From: Patescibacteria group bacterium
GTDB lineage: Bacteria; Patescibacteriota; Gracilibacteria; UBA1369
Reading direction: 5' to 3'
DNA: 25,303 bases
Assembly: GCA_018825335.1 (NCBI GenBank)
Contig: JAHJEW010000044.1
Coordinates: 1-25,303, forward strand
The translations under genes and the position numbers were made by a program. Shown here in pieces: positions 1-7,174 of this stretch; the first letter of the stretch is position 1, and every line of letters starts with the position of its first letter. The notes under the pieces are model-generated. The model was given only the letters and a program-made list of their open reading frames with translations, was not told the DNA's origin and did not search any database.

Positions 1-41
1 AGGAGGAAAGCGGCTTTATACTTAGCGGGAAGCTGATTTTA

Positions 42-57
42 TGATATAATACAAGGA
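42..57 (+). promoter_or_regulatory. Extended -10 promoter and Shine-Dalgarno for the MscS gene
   Basis: TGATATAAT at 42-50 is a full extended -10 (TG-n-TATAAT). No good -35 is visible at the expected distance. AAGGA at 53-57 could be a Shine-Dalgarno, but it lies 13 nt from the ATG at 71, which is long. If transcription starts about 7 nt after the -10, the leader is only about 14 nt. Confidence 0.55.
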
Positions 58-70
58 TTAATAAAAAAGC

Positions 71-1117
71 ATGGGCAATATATTAAACATCCTTGGAACA
101 ACACCATACCTGAGGCCCTTTCTGATTTTAATCTCCGGATTATTGCTTGGATGGTTCTTTCAAAGCATAGTGGCCAAACAACTTAAAAAAATCGCCAAAA
201 GAACAAAGTGGAAAGGTGACGACCTTTTGGTTGAGGGGATGGGGCAGACACCGATTCTATGGTTCATTCTGCTTGGAATATATATCTCATCTTTCGATAT
301 CCCTTTTATAGACGGATACTCGGAGCTGGCCAGACAGATGGTCGTGGTCATTTTCATTATTTCAATTGCGATAGTGATTTCCAGAGTCGCGGTTCTTTCA
401 ATCCACTTCTATGCACGCAAGCAAACCGGAGCGCTGCAATCCACCTCCATGTTCGGAATCCTCACCAAACTGACAATATATATTTTGGCGGCGCTGGTAA
501 TAATGCAGACGCTTGGAATATCCATTCTGCCGCTTCTAACAGCGCTTGGAGTCGGAGGTTTGGCCGTGGCGCTGGCGCTGCAGGACACTTTATCCAACCT
601 TTTCGCGGGACTACATATAATAGCCACGCATAAATTCCGGCCGGGCGACTTTATAGAACTGGAAACGGGGCAGTCAGGTATTGTGCAGGACATTTCATGG
701 CGCAACACCACAATACAGACTTTGGCAAATAATTTTATCATTGTGCCGAATGCCAAAGTGGCATCCGACATTGTTATTAATTATTCCGGACCTCAAAAAG
801 AAATGTCGGTTCTGGTCCCGGTATGTGTTGCATACGACAGCGATCTTGAACGGGTGGAGGAAGTGGTGGTGGATGAAGGACGAAAAATTCTTAGTACTGT
901 TGAAGGCGCGGTGTGCGATTTCGAGCCGTTTATCAGATATACCGAATTCGGTGAAAACGGAATCACCTTAAAGGTGATATTAAGAGTTAAAGAGTATGTA
1001 AGCCAATACTTAATTACGCACCGCTTTATAAAAGCTCTGCACGCAAGATTTAAAAAAGAGGGGATACATATACCGTTCCCGCAGAGGGACGTTCACATTC
1101 ACAATAAACAAAATTAA
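71..1117 (+). CDS. MscS family small-conductance mechanosensitive ion channel
   Basis: A membrane channel that opens under membrane tension and releases ions and small solutes during hypo-osmotic shock. The 348-residue protein has hydrophobic segments at about 13-35, 59-80, 89-112 and 128-150. A glycine/alanine-rich pore helix follows at about 152-185, with the classic pattern ALGVGGLAVALALQDTLSN. Next comes the soluble beta domain: the GDFIEL stretch at 192-197, SGIVQDISWRNT at 202-213 and NNFIIVPNAKV at 220-230, all hallmark MscS motifs. The length and the extra N-terminal helices suit the larger MscS/YnaI-type members rather than the 286-residue E. coli MscS. The start is the ATG 20 nt after an extended -10. 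The metallo-beta-lactamase gene follows after 12 nt, so the two are probably co-transcribed, though no functional link is known. The family assignment is secure; ion selectivity cannot be read from the sequence. Confidence 0.95.
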   Translation: MGNILNILGTTPYLRPFLILISGLLLGWFFQSIVAKQLKKIAKRTKWKGDDLLVEGMGQTPILWFILLGIYISSFDIPFIDGYSELARQMVVVIFIISIAIVISRVAVLSIHFYARKQTGALQSTSMFGILTKLTIYILAALVIMQTLGISILPLLTALGVGGLAVALALQDTLSNLFAGLHIIATHKFRPGDFIELETGQSGIVQDISWRNTTIQTLANNFIIVPNAKVASDIVINYSGPQKEMSVLVPVCVAYDSDLERVEEVVVDEGRKILSTVEGAVCDFEPFIRYTEFGENGITLKVILRVKEYVSQYLITHRFIKALHARFKKEGIHIPFPQRDVHIHNKQN

Positions 1118-1129
1118 CACAAAAAAATA

Positions 1130-2530
1130 ATGAAAATAAAATTCTGCGGCGCCGCCCGTGAAGTAACCGGCTCAAGGCACCTGCTGGAAGTAAACGGCAA
1201 AAAAATAATGCTGGATTGCGGCCTCTTTCAGGGGCGGCGCCAGGAATCGGACGAAAAAAACCGAGAGTACTGCATCGACCCCAAAGAGATCGACGTCATT
1301 ATCCTTTCACACGCGCATATAGACCACAGCGGCGGTCTGCCATTTTACGTAAAAGGCGGATTCAAAGGCCAGATCTTCTCAACATTCGCGACACGGGACC
1401 TCTGCAACTACATGCTGATGGACAGCGCTTTCATACAGGAAAAAGACGCCGAATACATGAATAAGAAAAATGCGAAAAAAGGTTTGCCCCTGATTGAGCC
1501 CCTCTACACAACCGACGACGCCTGCGACACCCTGAAACTGTTTTATGGCGTCAGCTACGAAAAAGCTTTCGTCGTAACCGAAGGAGTCGTCTGCAGCTTT
1601 TACGATGCCGGCCACATATTGGGATCATCGCTTATCCACCTCATCATCCACGACAAAGAAACCGACCAGCGATACACACTGGCCTTCACCGGAGACCTGG
1701 GCCGCAAAAACCTGCCGATACTAAGAGATCCTCAAATCCTCCCGCCTGCAGACTATCTTATAACCGAATGCACCTACGGCGACCGCTTCCATGAATCCAT
1801 TCTGGATGCGGATAAAAGGCTCAAAGAAGTGGTAATAAGAACTGTGAAAAGAGGCGGTAAGATACTTATTCCCGCATTTTCCGTGGAACGAACGCAGGAA
1901 ATCGTCTACCACCTGAACATTCTGTGGCAGAACAAAGAAATCCCCGACGTTCCCATTTACGTGGACAGCCCTCTCGCGGCCAACGTAACCGAAGTATTCA
2001 CCAATCATCCCGAATGTTTCGACCGCGAAACTTTCCGTGAATTCATTGTAAACCGCAAAAACCCTTTTGGTTTCGGAAGACTGAAATACACGCGGGACGT
2101 GGAGGAATCCAAGGCGTTGAACGACCTGAACGGCCCCGCGATAATCATTTCAGCGTCCGGCATGTGTGAAAACGGCCGCATACTTCACCATTTAAAAAAC
2201 AACATAGAAGACCCGCGAAATACAATAATGGTCGTGGGCTTCATGGCCCAGAACACACTCGGCCGAAAAATCGTGGACGGCAACGAAATAGTGAACATAT
2301 TCGGCGAGCCGTACCACCTGCGCGCCGAAGTCTGCAAAATGGACGCCTTCTCCGGCCACGCCGACCGCAGCGATCTGCTGGATTACATAAGCCGCGTTGA
2401 AGGGGTGAAAAAGATATTCCTTGTACACGGGGAAGAAGATCAGGCGGCCAAATTCAAAACCTATCTGGAAGAAAACGGCTACAAAGACGTAGTCCAGCCC
2501 GCCCGCGGGGATGAAATAGAGATTCCGTAA
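1130..2530 (+). CDS. Beta-CASP metallo-beta-lactamase ribonuclease (CPSF/TTHA0252-like)
   Basis: Predicted zinc-dependent RNase of the beta-CASP family, acting in cytoplasmic RNA processing or decay. The 466 residues carry the metallo-beta-lactamase signature HAHIDH (61-66), the GH of DAGHILGSS (H162) and FTGDLG with D189. Beta-CASP hallmarks follow: ITECTYGDR (211-219), IPAFSVERTQE (247-257), IYVDSPLA (276-283) and SASGMCENGRILHH (341-354). The C-terminal RMMBL part has FSGHADRSDLLDYI (H410) and LVHGE (H433). Length and motif order match the bacterial/archaeal single-domain enzymes such as Thermus TTHA0252. It lacks the KH domains of archaeal FttA/aCPSF1 and is not arranged like RNase J. The start ATG lies 12 nt after the MscS stop in an A-rich linker without a Shine-Dalgarno, which suggests read-through from the upstream gene. 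Base composition appears more GC-rich than the genes at 2.6-7.1 kb. The fold and family are certain; endo- versus exonuclease activity is not decidable here. Confidence 0.95.
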   Translation: MKIKFCGAAREVTGSRHLLEVNGKKIMLDCGLFQGRRQESDEKNREYCIDPKEIDVIILSHAHIDHSGGLPFYVKGGFKGQIFSTFATRDLCNYMLMDSAFIQEKDAEYMNKKNAKKGLPLIEPLYTTDDACDTLKLFYGVSYEKAFVVTEGVVCSFYDAGHILGSSLIHLIIHDKETDQRYTLAFTGDLGRKNLPILRDPQILPPADYLITECTYGDRFHESILDADKRLKEVVIRTVKRGGKILIPAFSVERTQEIVYHLNILWQNKEIPDVPIYVDSPLAANVTEVFTNHPECFDRETFREFIVNRKNPFGFGRLKYTRDVEESKALNDLNGPAIIISASGMCENGRILHHLKNNIEDPRNTIMVVGFMAQNTLGRKIVDGNEIVNIFGEPYHLRAEVCKMDAFSGHADRSDLLDYISRVEGVKKIFLVHGEEDQAAKFKTYLEENGYKDVVQPARGDEIEIP

Positions 2531-2570
2531 AGCGCGGAGCGAAGCGGATCATACACACTAATATAACTCC

Positions 2571-2610
2571 ATATTGAACCGGCAAATATATTCCGGTATA
2601 TTGGCAATAT
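2571..2610 (+). promoter_or_regulatory. Leaderless promoter with overlapping inverted repeats
   Basis: TTGAAC (2574-2579), a 17-nt spacer and TATATT (2597-2602) form a good sigma70-type promoter. The ATG at 2609 begins 7 nt after the -10, where transcription should start, so the mRNA is predicted to be leaderless. Two inverted repeats overlie it: ACCGG/CCGGT (2578-2582 and 2593-2597) in the spacer, and ATATTG/CAATAT (2571-2576 and 2605-2610) at the ends. These could be operator half-sites; this is inference. Confidence 0.6.
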
Positions 2611-3322
2611 GTATCATCTATGGAGAAGAAAGGCTGTCGCATTGCGAAAAGCAGGATATTCATACTCACTAATCCAACAAAAAGTGCCGGTTTCAAAGAG
2701 CACTCTCTCATATTGGTTGAGCGAAATTAAGTACATCCCCAACGAACTGGTAAAAGCCAGAGTCAATTCGGCGCTGCTAAAATCATCAATAACAAGACAT
2801 GAAAGGCGGATGAATGAAGTGAAAAAGATAAAGAAGAAAGCAAAAAACACTTTTTTATCGTTTTCCAAAAGAGATATGTTTTTATTTGGTTTGGGAATTT
2901 ACCTTGGAGAAGGAGCAAAAATGTCGCAAAGAGTCAGAATAATCAACGCCAATCCACAGGTAATCCGATTTATGGTCCGGTGGCTTGCGGAAGTTTTTGA
3001 AATTCCAGTGAAAAACCTAAGTTTAACAATACACTTATACCCTGACTGCAATGTGGATGAATCACTTAAATATTGGTCAAAAATAACAAAAATACCCATA
3101 AAACAATTCAGGAAGACCCAAATAGACATCCGTAAAAATAAATCCGGAAAAAGGCACAGAAAATTGCCCTATGGAACGGCGCACCTGGAAGCCAACTGTT
3201 GGGGAAGGAAAGACTGCGGAGTAGAACTATTTAGAAAAATAATGAGTTCAATAGATGCAATTTTAGAAAAATCTGATATTATCTCCCAGGAAACACAAAA
3301 AAAAATAATTTCGCGGGTATAG
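2609..3322 (+). CDS. HTH plus LAGLIDADG-endonuclease-like protein
   Basis: A 237-residue basic protein of a kind I recognise as common and uncharacterised in Patescibacteria. Residues about 8-40 form a helix-turn-helix (AGYSYSLIQQKVPVSKSTLS) resembling resolvase or transposase DNA-binding heads. A lysine-rich helix (66-82) links it to a domain opening with LFGLGIYLGEGAK (92-104). That matches a degenerate LAGLIDADG helix with E101 at the position of the catalytic acid. The alpha-beta pattern that follows (RIINANPQVIRFMVRWL, YWSKITKIPIKQFRKT, KLPYGT) suits a single-domain LAGLIDADG fold. It may be a homing-endonuclease relative or a DNA/RNA-binding derivative; activity is unproven. The predicted mRNA is leaderless. 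The stop codon TAG (3320-3322) lies inside the tRNA-Gly gene, overlapping its acceptor arm by 10 nt. The gene looks AT-rich next to its upstream neighbour, which would fit acquisition. The fold call is moderate; the gene itself is secure. Confidence 0.8.
   Translation: MYHLWRRKAVALRKAGYSYSLIQQKVPVSKSTLSYWLSEIKYIPNELVKARVNSALLKSSITRHERRMNEVKKIKKKAKNTFLSFSKRDMFLFGLGIYLGEGAKMSQRVRIINANPQVIRFMVRWLAEVFEIPVKNLSLTIHLYPDCNVDESLKYWSKITKIPIKQFRKTQIDIRKNKSGKRHRKLPYGTAHLEANCWGRKDCGVELFRKIMSSIDAILEKSDIISQETQKKIISRV
3274..3282 (+). promoter_or_regulatory. Possible extended -10 promoter for tRNA-Gly, inside the upstream gene
   Basis: TGATATTAT at 3274-3282 matches an extended -10 (TG-n-TATTAT). The start of transcription would fall near 3289, giving a 24-nt tRNA leader. 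No convincing -35 is visible. The alternative is that the tRNA is processed from the mRNA of the LAGLIDADG-like gene. Confidence 0.4.
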
Positions 3323-3388
3323 TATAATGGCTTATTATGGCTGCCTTCCAAGCAGCAGATGCGGGTTCGATTCCCGCTACCCGCTCCA
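3313..3388 (+). tRNA. tRNA-Gly(UCC), CCA encoded
   Basis: The cloverleaf was read by hand. The acceptor GCGGGTA (3313-3319) pairs with TACCCGC (3378-3384), followed by discriminator T (3385) and an encoded CCA (3386-3388). The anticodon stem is GCTGC/GCAGC (3340-3344 and 3352-3356) with loop CTTCCAA, placing anticodon TCC at 3347-3349. The T arm is GCGGG-TTCGATT-CCCGC (3361-3377). The D stem is weak (G-T, T-A, A-T pairs) but the D loop carries GG. Variable loop AGAT is 4 nt. The 5' end overlaps the stop codon and last codons of the preceding protein gene, and the 3' end lies 2 nt from the stop of the convergent lipoprotein gene. Confidence 0.95.
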
Positions 3389-3390
3389 GA

Positions 3391-5613
3391 TCATTCCGGC
3401 TTATTTGACCCACCTACGAATTTACTACGTTCAGATTTCGAGTATTCAACATCAACAACTTTTCCTCCTTTAATGATAATTCTGGCCATGCCGGTTGATA
3501 TTGTTGGAGCATAGACTGTTGTTCCAAGAACTTTGGAGAGCATGGCACCAATCGATTTTTCATCTTTCCCGGTGGAACATGAATTTAGAATCATTAATGG
3601 AGGCGAAGAAGATAATTTTTTAAAATCACTTTCGTCATTAAGGTCGATATATGCTTTTTCGCTAGCACCAGCCCCAAGATGAATACTTTTATCAAACCCA
3701 TGAGCGCTTATAATGGCAACGCCACTTCTCATAACACCAAGTCTTTGTAGAACCTCTTCTTCAGATCCTGTTTCAATTATTGTTAAATTAAAATTTTCTG
3801 ACAGAGATTCAAGAAATCTTGGATGAGTAAATGCTCCATTCCAGTCTGCAATCGTAAATACAGCAAGAAGTGGTGGTTTACTCGAGGGTTTCCCTGAAAG
3901 CATTTCTTCCAATATCTCGGGCTTGTATCTTGAAAAATATCTGATTCCGAACTGTTGATAGAGTTTTTTTACTTTATCCTCTCCAAAAACATCAATTCCA
4001 TAAGCAAAATTCAAATAAACAACAGGATCGTTACACGGAGCCTGGAGAGAACATGCCAGTTTATAAGCTTTATCATAAGATGTCGTTATTTTATCCAGGA
4101 CAGAATTCAAATAATGTACAGTATATGGCATGTTTCCATGGGAAAGCGCATAATCCAGCATCCACGTCTGAAACGCATTTTTTCCCAAAAGGGATGTAAA
4201 GGCGTCGATTGTACTAGATCTCCCAAAGCTGTCATCCGTATCTTCTGGTGTTGCTGCCAATACTTTAGATAAAGCTAGCAAGACCTTCGAATCTGCTTTT
4301 GGAGAAGACAACGGACGAAAATCCAGTTTCTGATCTTCTATGGCCAAATATACAACCTCTTGGACATTACTAAATTCAAAATTTGGATTTTCAAAATATT
4401 TTGATAATGCATTTAGGATTGCTGCAGATTTATCATGTTTCGAATACATTTGAACCAAAGACAGGGCAGCCTGCATTTTGGAAAAGTCATGGTGCTTAAG
4501 GTATGAGCCAAGAACCGCAGCATTTTTACCTGTTTGCTTGGCCGCTTTTTCAATAGCGGGAATTTGAGAAACATCGAAGTTGCGATTTTGAATCGCATAA
4601 CTAAGTAAAGTCACTAAATATTCATCCCGAATAAATTTTGGTAACAAAGATTCAATTTCACTATATTTTGGACTTTTAACTATTGGTTCTAAATTATAAT
4701 AAATATGCCACCATCCTTCAGATTGGCCATGAAGAAAAACAATATCTCTGGCAATAGCCGAAACAGAAGGTATGGGGTTTGCTTCTATGACTTCCTTAAG
4801 AGCATTGGCAGCAGTAGGTGCGCCATAAGGTGACGTTTTGATAGATGAAAATATCTTGATCAAAGAGTCTTCAAAGTCAAAAAGTACCTGAGGATCTTTT
4901 ATTGCCAGTTTTCTTGCCAGTTCATTGAATGTGTGTATTAAAGGGATATGATATGTACTAACACGTATAGATCCAATGCGCTTCAAAGAAGCAAAAATTC
5001 GTGGGTCATAAGATGGATTATTGAAGACTTCCGCTATAAATTTTATATCTTCTTCCCAACCATGAGAATCGCCAAAAACTTTCGCAAATGTTCTTGGGTC
5101 AAAATGTTTTGAATCCAGAGCACTCCTAAAAGGAGGAATATATTTGTCATATTTCATACGCCCATCCATTGCATCATAAACAGTTGCATCCATTTTTGGA
5201 TGCTTCAGAATACTGCAATTCCCGGTAATGGGATTTTCAGAAAATTCGGCAAGTAGTGAAAGGCTCCTTTTTTTGTTTTCAAGAAGATCAGAAACACAAG
5301 GTAGTACTTTATCACCTTCTTTTTCATATGCCAGCCTTAGAACTTCAGATTCTGCAGGGTTTAGGTTATGTTTCTGAGCATATTTTTCCCACATGGAGGG
5401 ATCTACTTTTTGAACCGCAAATTGTTCAGCTTTATCGTTTGCACAATCGGCTTTCTTTTGCGAAGCACAGCCGCTAATTGAAGCTGCTGCCAATGAGCAG
5501 ACCAACGTTATTATTGATGAAATACGTCTGCTTACCCGGCTTGGATGCGAGTTGCACTCACCAACCACCTCGATCGCAACTTCTTCAAGCCCTTCTTTTA
5601 ATAGCTTTGGCAT
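3391..5613 (-). CDS. Predicted lipoprotein with C-terminal caspase-like (clan CD) domain
   Basis: A 740-residue protein I cannot name. From the ATG at 5613 it has an unusually long charged n-region ending in SRR (28-30), a hydrophobic core (31-45) and a lipobox ISGC (46-49). It is therefore predicted to be lipidated on C49 and displayed outside the cytoplasmic membrane. Residues about 70-590 are predicted almost wholly helical with irregular repeats, like an alpha-solenoid. The last ~140 residues look like a caspase-hemoglobinase fold. A hydrophobic strand precedes HG (VAIISAHGF, His638), and 41 residues later another precedes NSC (LMILNSCSTG, Cys679), the spacing and motifs of clan CD peptidases and CHAT domains. 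A promoter and AGGA Shine-Dalgarno 9 nt upstream support this start. A longer reading from a TTG at 5712 would overlap the divergent promoter and is less likely. Proteolytic activity is inference from the dyad. Confidence 0.8.
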   Translation of the reverse strand: MPKLLKEGLEEVAIEVVGECNSHPSRVSRRISSIITLVCSLAAASISGCASQKKADCANDKAEQFAVQKVDPSMWEKYAQKHNLNPAESEVLRLAYEKEGDKVLPCVSDLLENKKRSLSLLAEFSENPITGNCSILKHPKMDATVYDAMDGRMKYDKYIPPFRSALDSKHFDPRTFAKVFGDSHGWEEDIKFIAEVFNNPSYDPRIFASLKRIGSIRVSTYHIPLIHTFNELARKLAIKDPQVLFDFEDSLIKIFSSIKTSPYGAPTAANALKEVIEANPIPSVSAIARDIVFLHGQSEGWWHIYYNLEPIVKSPKYSEIESLLPKFIRDEYLVTLLSYAIQNRNFDVSQIPAIEKAAKQTGKNAAVLGSYLKHHDFSKMQAALSLVQMYSKHDKSAAILNALSKYFENPNFEFSNVQEVVYLAIEDQKLDFRPLSSPKADSKVLLALSKVLAATPEDTDDSFGRSSTIDAFTSLLGKNAFQTWMLDYALSHGNMPYTVHYLNSVLDKITTSYDKAYKLACSLQAPCNDPVVYLNFAYGIDVFGEDKVKKLYQQFGIRYFSRYKPEILEEMLSGKPSSKPPLLAVFTIADWNGAFTHPRFLESLSENFNLTIIETGSEEEVLQRLGVMRSGVAIISAHGFDKSIHLGAGASEKAYIDLNDESDFKKLSSSPPLMILNSCSTGKDEKSIGAMLSKVLGTTVYAPTISTGMARIIIKGGKVVDVEYSKSERSKFVGGSNKPE

Positions 5614-5622
5614 AAAAAAAAA

Positions 5623-5666
5623 TCCTAAAAGAAGGTTATTAAAGCTGAAAATAGCAAAATAGTCAA
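5623..5666 (-). promoter_or_regulatory. Promoter and RBS of the caspase-like lipoprotein gene
   Basis: On the minus strand TTGACT (5661-5666), a 17-nt spacer and TTTAAT (5638-5643) form a good promoter. The start should be near 5631, followed by AGGA (5623-5626) 9 nt before the ATG at 5613. This sets the start codon and excludes the longer TTG reading. Confidence 0.65.
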
Positions 5667-5703
5667 TAAGGAAAACTATAAGAGCTCCACCAAAAAGCAA
5701 CCA

Positions 5704-5732
5704 TTGACACAAGCTCCAAAATATGCTATATT
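5704..5732 (+). promoter_or_regulatory. Consensus promoter of the P-loop ATPase gene
   Basis: A perfect -35 TTGACA (5704-5709), a 17-nt spacer and TATATT (5727-5732) preceded by TG-C (extended -10). Transcription should start near 5739, leaving a leader of about 23 nt without a Shine-Dalgarno. It is back-to-back with the lipoprotein promoter (5638-5666), separated by 37 nt. Confidence 0.75.
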
Positions 5733-5761
5733 AACCAACCTTAATAATATCCAACAATATT

Positions 5762-7102
5762 ATGACCCCCGAATCAGACTCAAAAAAAGTCGATCTGCAT
5801 CCGCATCTTTCCGTCACGGTGGAAGAGGCCGACAGGCTCGCGGCCTATTTAAATAAGCATTACCCGCAATTGCCCCTGCAGGACCAGCTGGCGCAATTTA
5901 GTGAAGATATGGTGAATTACAATCACGAAAGACCGAATCCTTACCAAAAAATCCAGTCCAACATTACAATTGGTCCTCAAGTCGTGAATAGCAAAATCCG
6001 CAAAGCCCAGGAAAGCGAAATCATGCACACCCTGGAGCACGGCCACAACGTTTATATCCGCGGCTATTGGCGCGCGGGAAAATCAACCATGGTTCAAAGC
6101 ATTAAAGAGAACTTGCCTGAAACGACAATAAATATAGGGAATATATTCGGAAAAACTGAAGCAGAGGTGAAAAAAGAATTGGCCTATGAAATTGCACAAA
6201 CAATATCTGGTGCGGAAAATTCCGATGAAGATGAACTGGAGCAGGAAATCCTCCGCGCGCAGGACCCGGTGGATTACTATAATGAATATCTGAAAAGAAA
6301 GCGTTCAATGGGAGTGATTTGCATCGATGAAGTAATTGGCATTGTGGATAAGCCTGAAGTACTGGCTTATATAGGCTCACTTGATCAACGTGGACGTTAC
6401 AGCAATCTTAGAATGGTATTTGTCTTACACCGCACGGAAAAATATGAGGAAGAATTAATGAAGCATTTTACCGCGGGCGTGCCATTTAATATTGGATCCG
6501 TTCCAGAGCGGGATACGGACACTTTACGAGAACATTATAACCCCGATCAACTTATTAAGTTCACCCCGGAAGCCAAAAAATCGCTGCTTCATTATAGCGG
6601 AACTTCTCCATTTGCCTTCAATATTCTAATTTATTGGCTTTGTGAGCAAATGGGAAACGATTTTAATGAATATCACTATAAAGATGATAAAACCCCCGCA
6701 TTGGGGAAACTAAAATTAACCATAACGGAAGATGATGTTAAAGCGGCCGTAAAAGCCTGCTATAACGGAACCGGAAATGTCGGACTATATGGTAATAATC
6801 AACGTATTTTAAATACCGGACTCAACGCTCACGAGCAGGAAGTAATATATTCACTATCACTGGGCCCGATAAGCTTCCATGAGAAAGATGAGTTTTCACC
6901 GGAAAAACAGCAGGCATTATATTCACTGATTAAATATGGCCTTGTTGTAGCCGATCCGGAAAATGAACTTTACAAGATTAATGGCGAAATATTACGGACT
7001 ATAGTTGAAAATGCCGCCATGAGGGAAATTTACGAAGGGGATGACCCTGGAAAAAATTCATTCCGTAAGCGCGTAATGGCGATTATAGATGCCGCAAGAT
7101 AA
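5762..7102 (+). CDS. P-loop AAA/STAND-like ATPase of unknown function
   Basis: A 446-residue soluble ATPase. The N-terminal ~85 residues hold no motif I recognise; part of it (MVNYNHERPNPYQKI) precedes a linker into the nucleotide-binding core. Walker A is GYWRAGKS (101-108). Walker B is GVICIDE (184-190), hydrophobic strand then D189-E190. A sensor-1-like strand follows (RMVFVLHRTE, 217-226), then an ERDTDTLREHY helix (249-259) and a lid-like region (FTPEAKKSLLHYSGTSPFAFNIL). The C-terminal ~100 residues look like a winged helix (HEQEVIYSLSLGP, then KYGLVVADPENELYKI). This order resembles Orc1/Cdc6-type and AAA_14/STAND ATPases, which act as regulated switches or loaders. No effector domain is attached. 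The divergent caspase-like lipoprotein could be a partner, but that protein is predicted to be exported while this one is cytoplasmic. The ATPase fold is confident; the role is unknown. Confidence 0.8.
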   Translation: MTPESDSKKVDLHPHLSVTVEEADRLAAYLNKHYPQLPLQDQLAQFSEDMVNYNHERPNPYQKIQSNITIGPQVVNSKIRKAQESEIMHTLEHGHNVYIRGYWRAGKSTMVQSIKENLPETTINIGNIFGKTEAEVKKELAYEIAQTISGAENSDEDELEQEILRAQDPVDYYNEYLKRKRSMGVICIDEVIGIVDKPEVLAYIGSLDQRGRYSNLRMVFVLHRTEKYEEELMKHFTAGVPFNIGSVPERDTDTLREHYNPDQLIKFTPEAKKSLLHYSGTSPFAFNILIYWLCEQMGNDFNEYHYKDDKTPALGKLKLTITEDDVKAAVKACYNGTGNVGLYGNNQRILNTGLNAHEQEVIYSLSLGPISFHEKDEFSPEKQQALYSLIKYGLVVADPENELYKINGEILRTIVENAAMREIYEGDDPGKNSFRKRVMAIIDAAR

Positions 7103-7143
7103 CCACGAATCCTGAATTTACGAAAATTTTAAAAAGAAATTTA

Positions 7144-7174
7144 GCATAGTGTGATACTATCGTAGTCACTATGC
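7144..7174. promoter_or_regulatory. Inverted repeat spanning the recQ start codon
   Basis: GCATAGTG (7144-7151) and CACTATGC (7167-7174) are a perfect 8-bp inverted repeat whose right arm contains the recQ ATG. Inside, ACTA-TCG-TAGT can form a second 4-bp stem. A candidate -10 GATACT (7153-7158) lies in the loop. It could be an operator or a start-codon-masking RNA hairpin. No good -35 is visible. Confidence 0.5.

Noticed and set aside
3313..3388. tRNA-Gly as the attachment site of an integrated element
   Set aside because: No second copy of the tRNA 3' end and no integrase gene are visible in the window.
5614..5712. Longer lipoprotein reading from a TTG at 5712, adding a hydrophobic N-terminal helix
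   Set aside because: It would overlap the -35 of the divergent ATPase promoter, and its GGAG is too close to the TTG. The ATG at 5613 has its own -35/-10 and a well-spaced AGGA.
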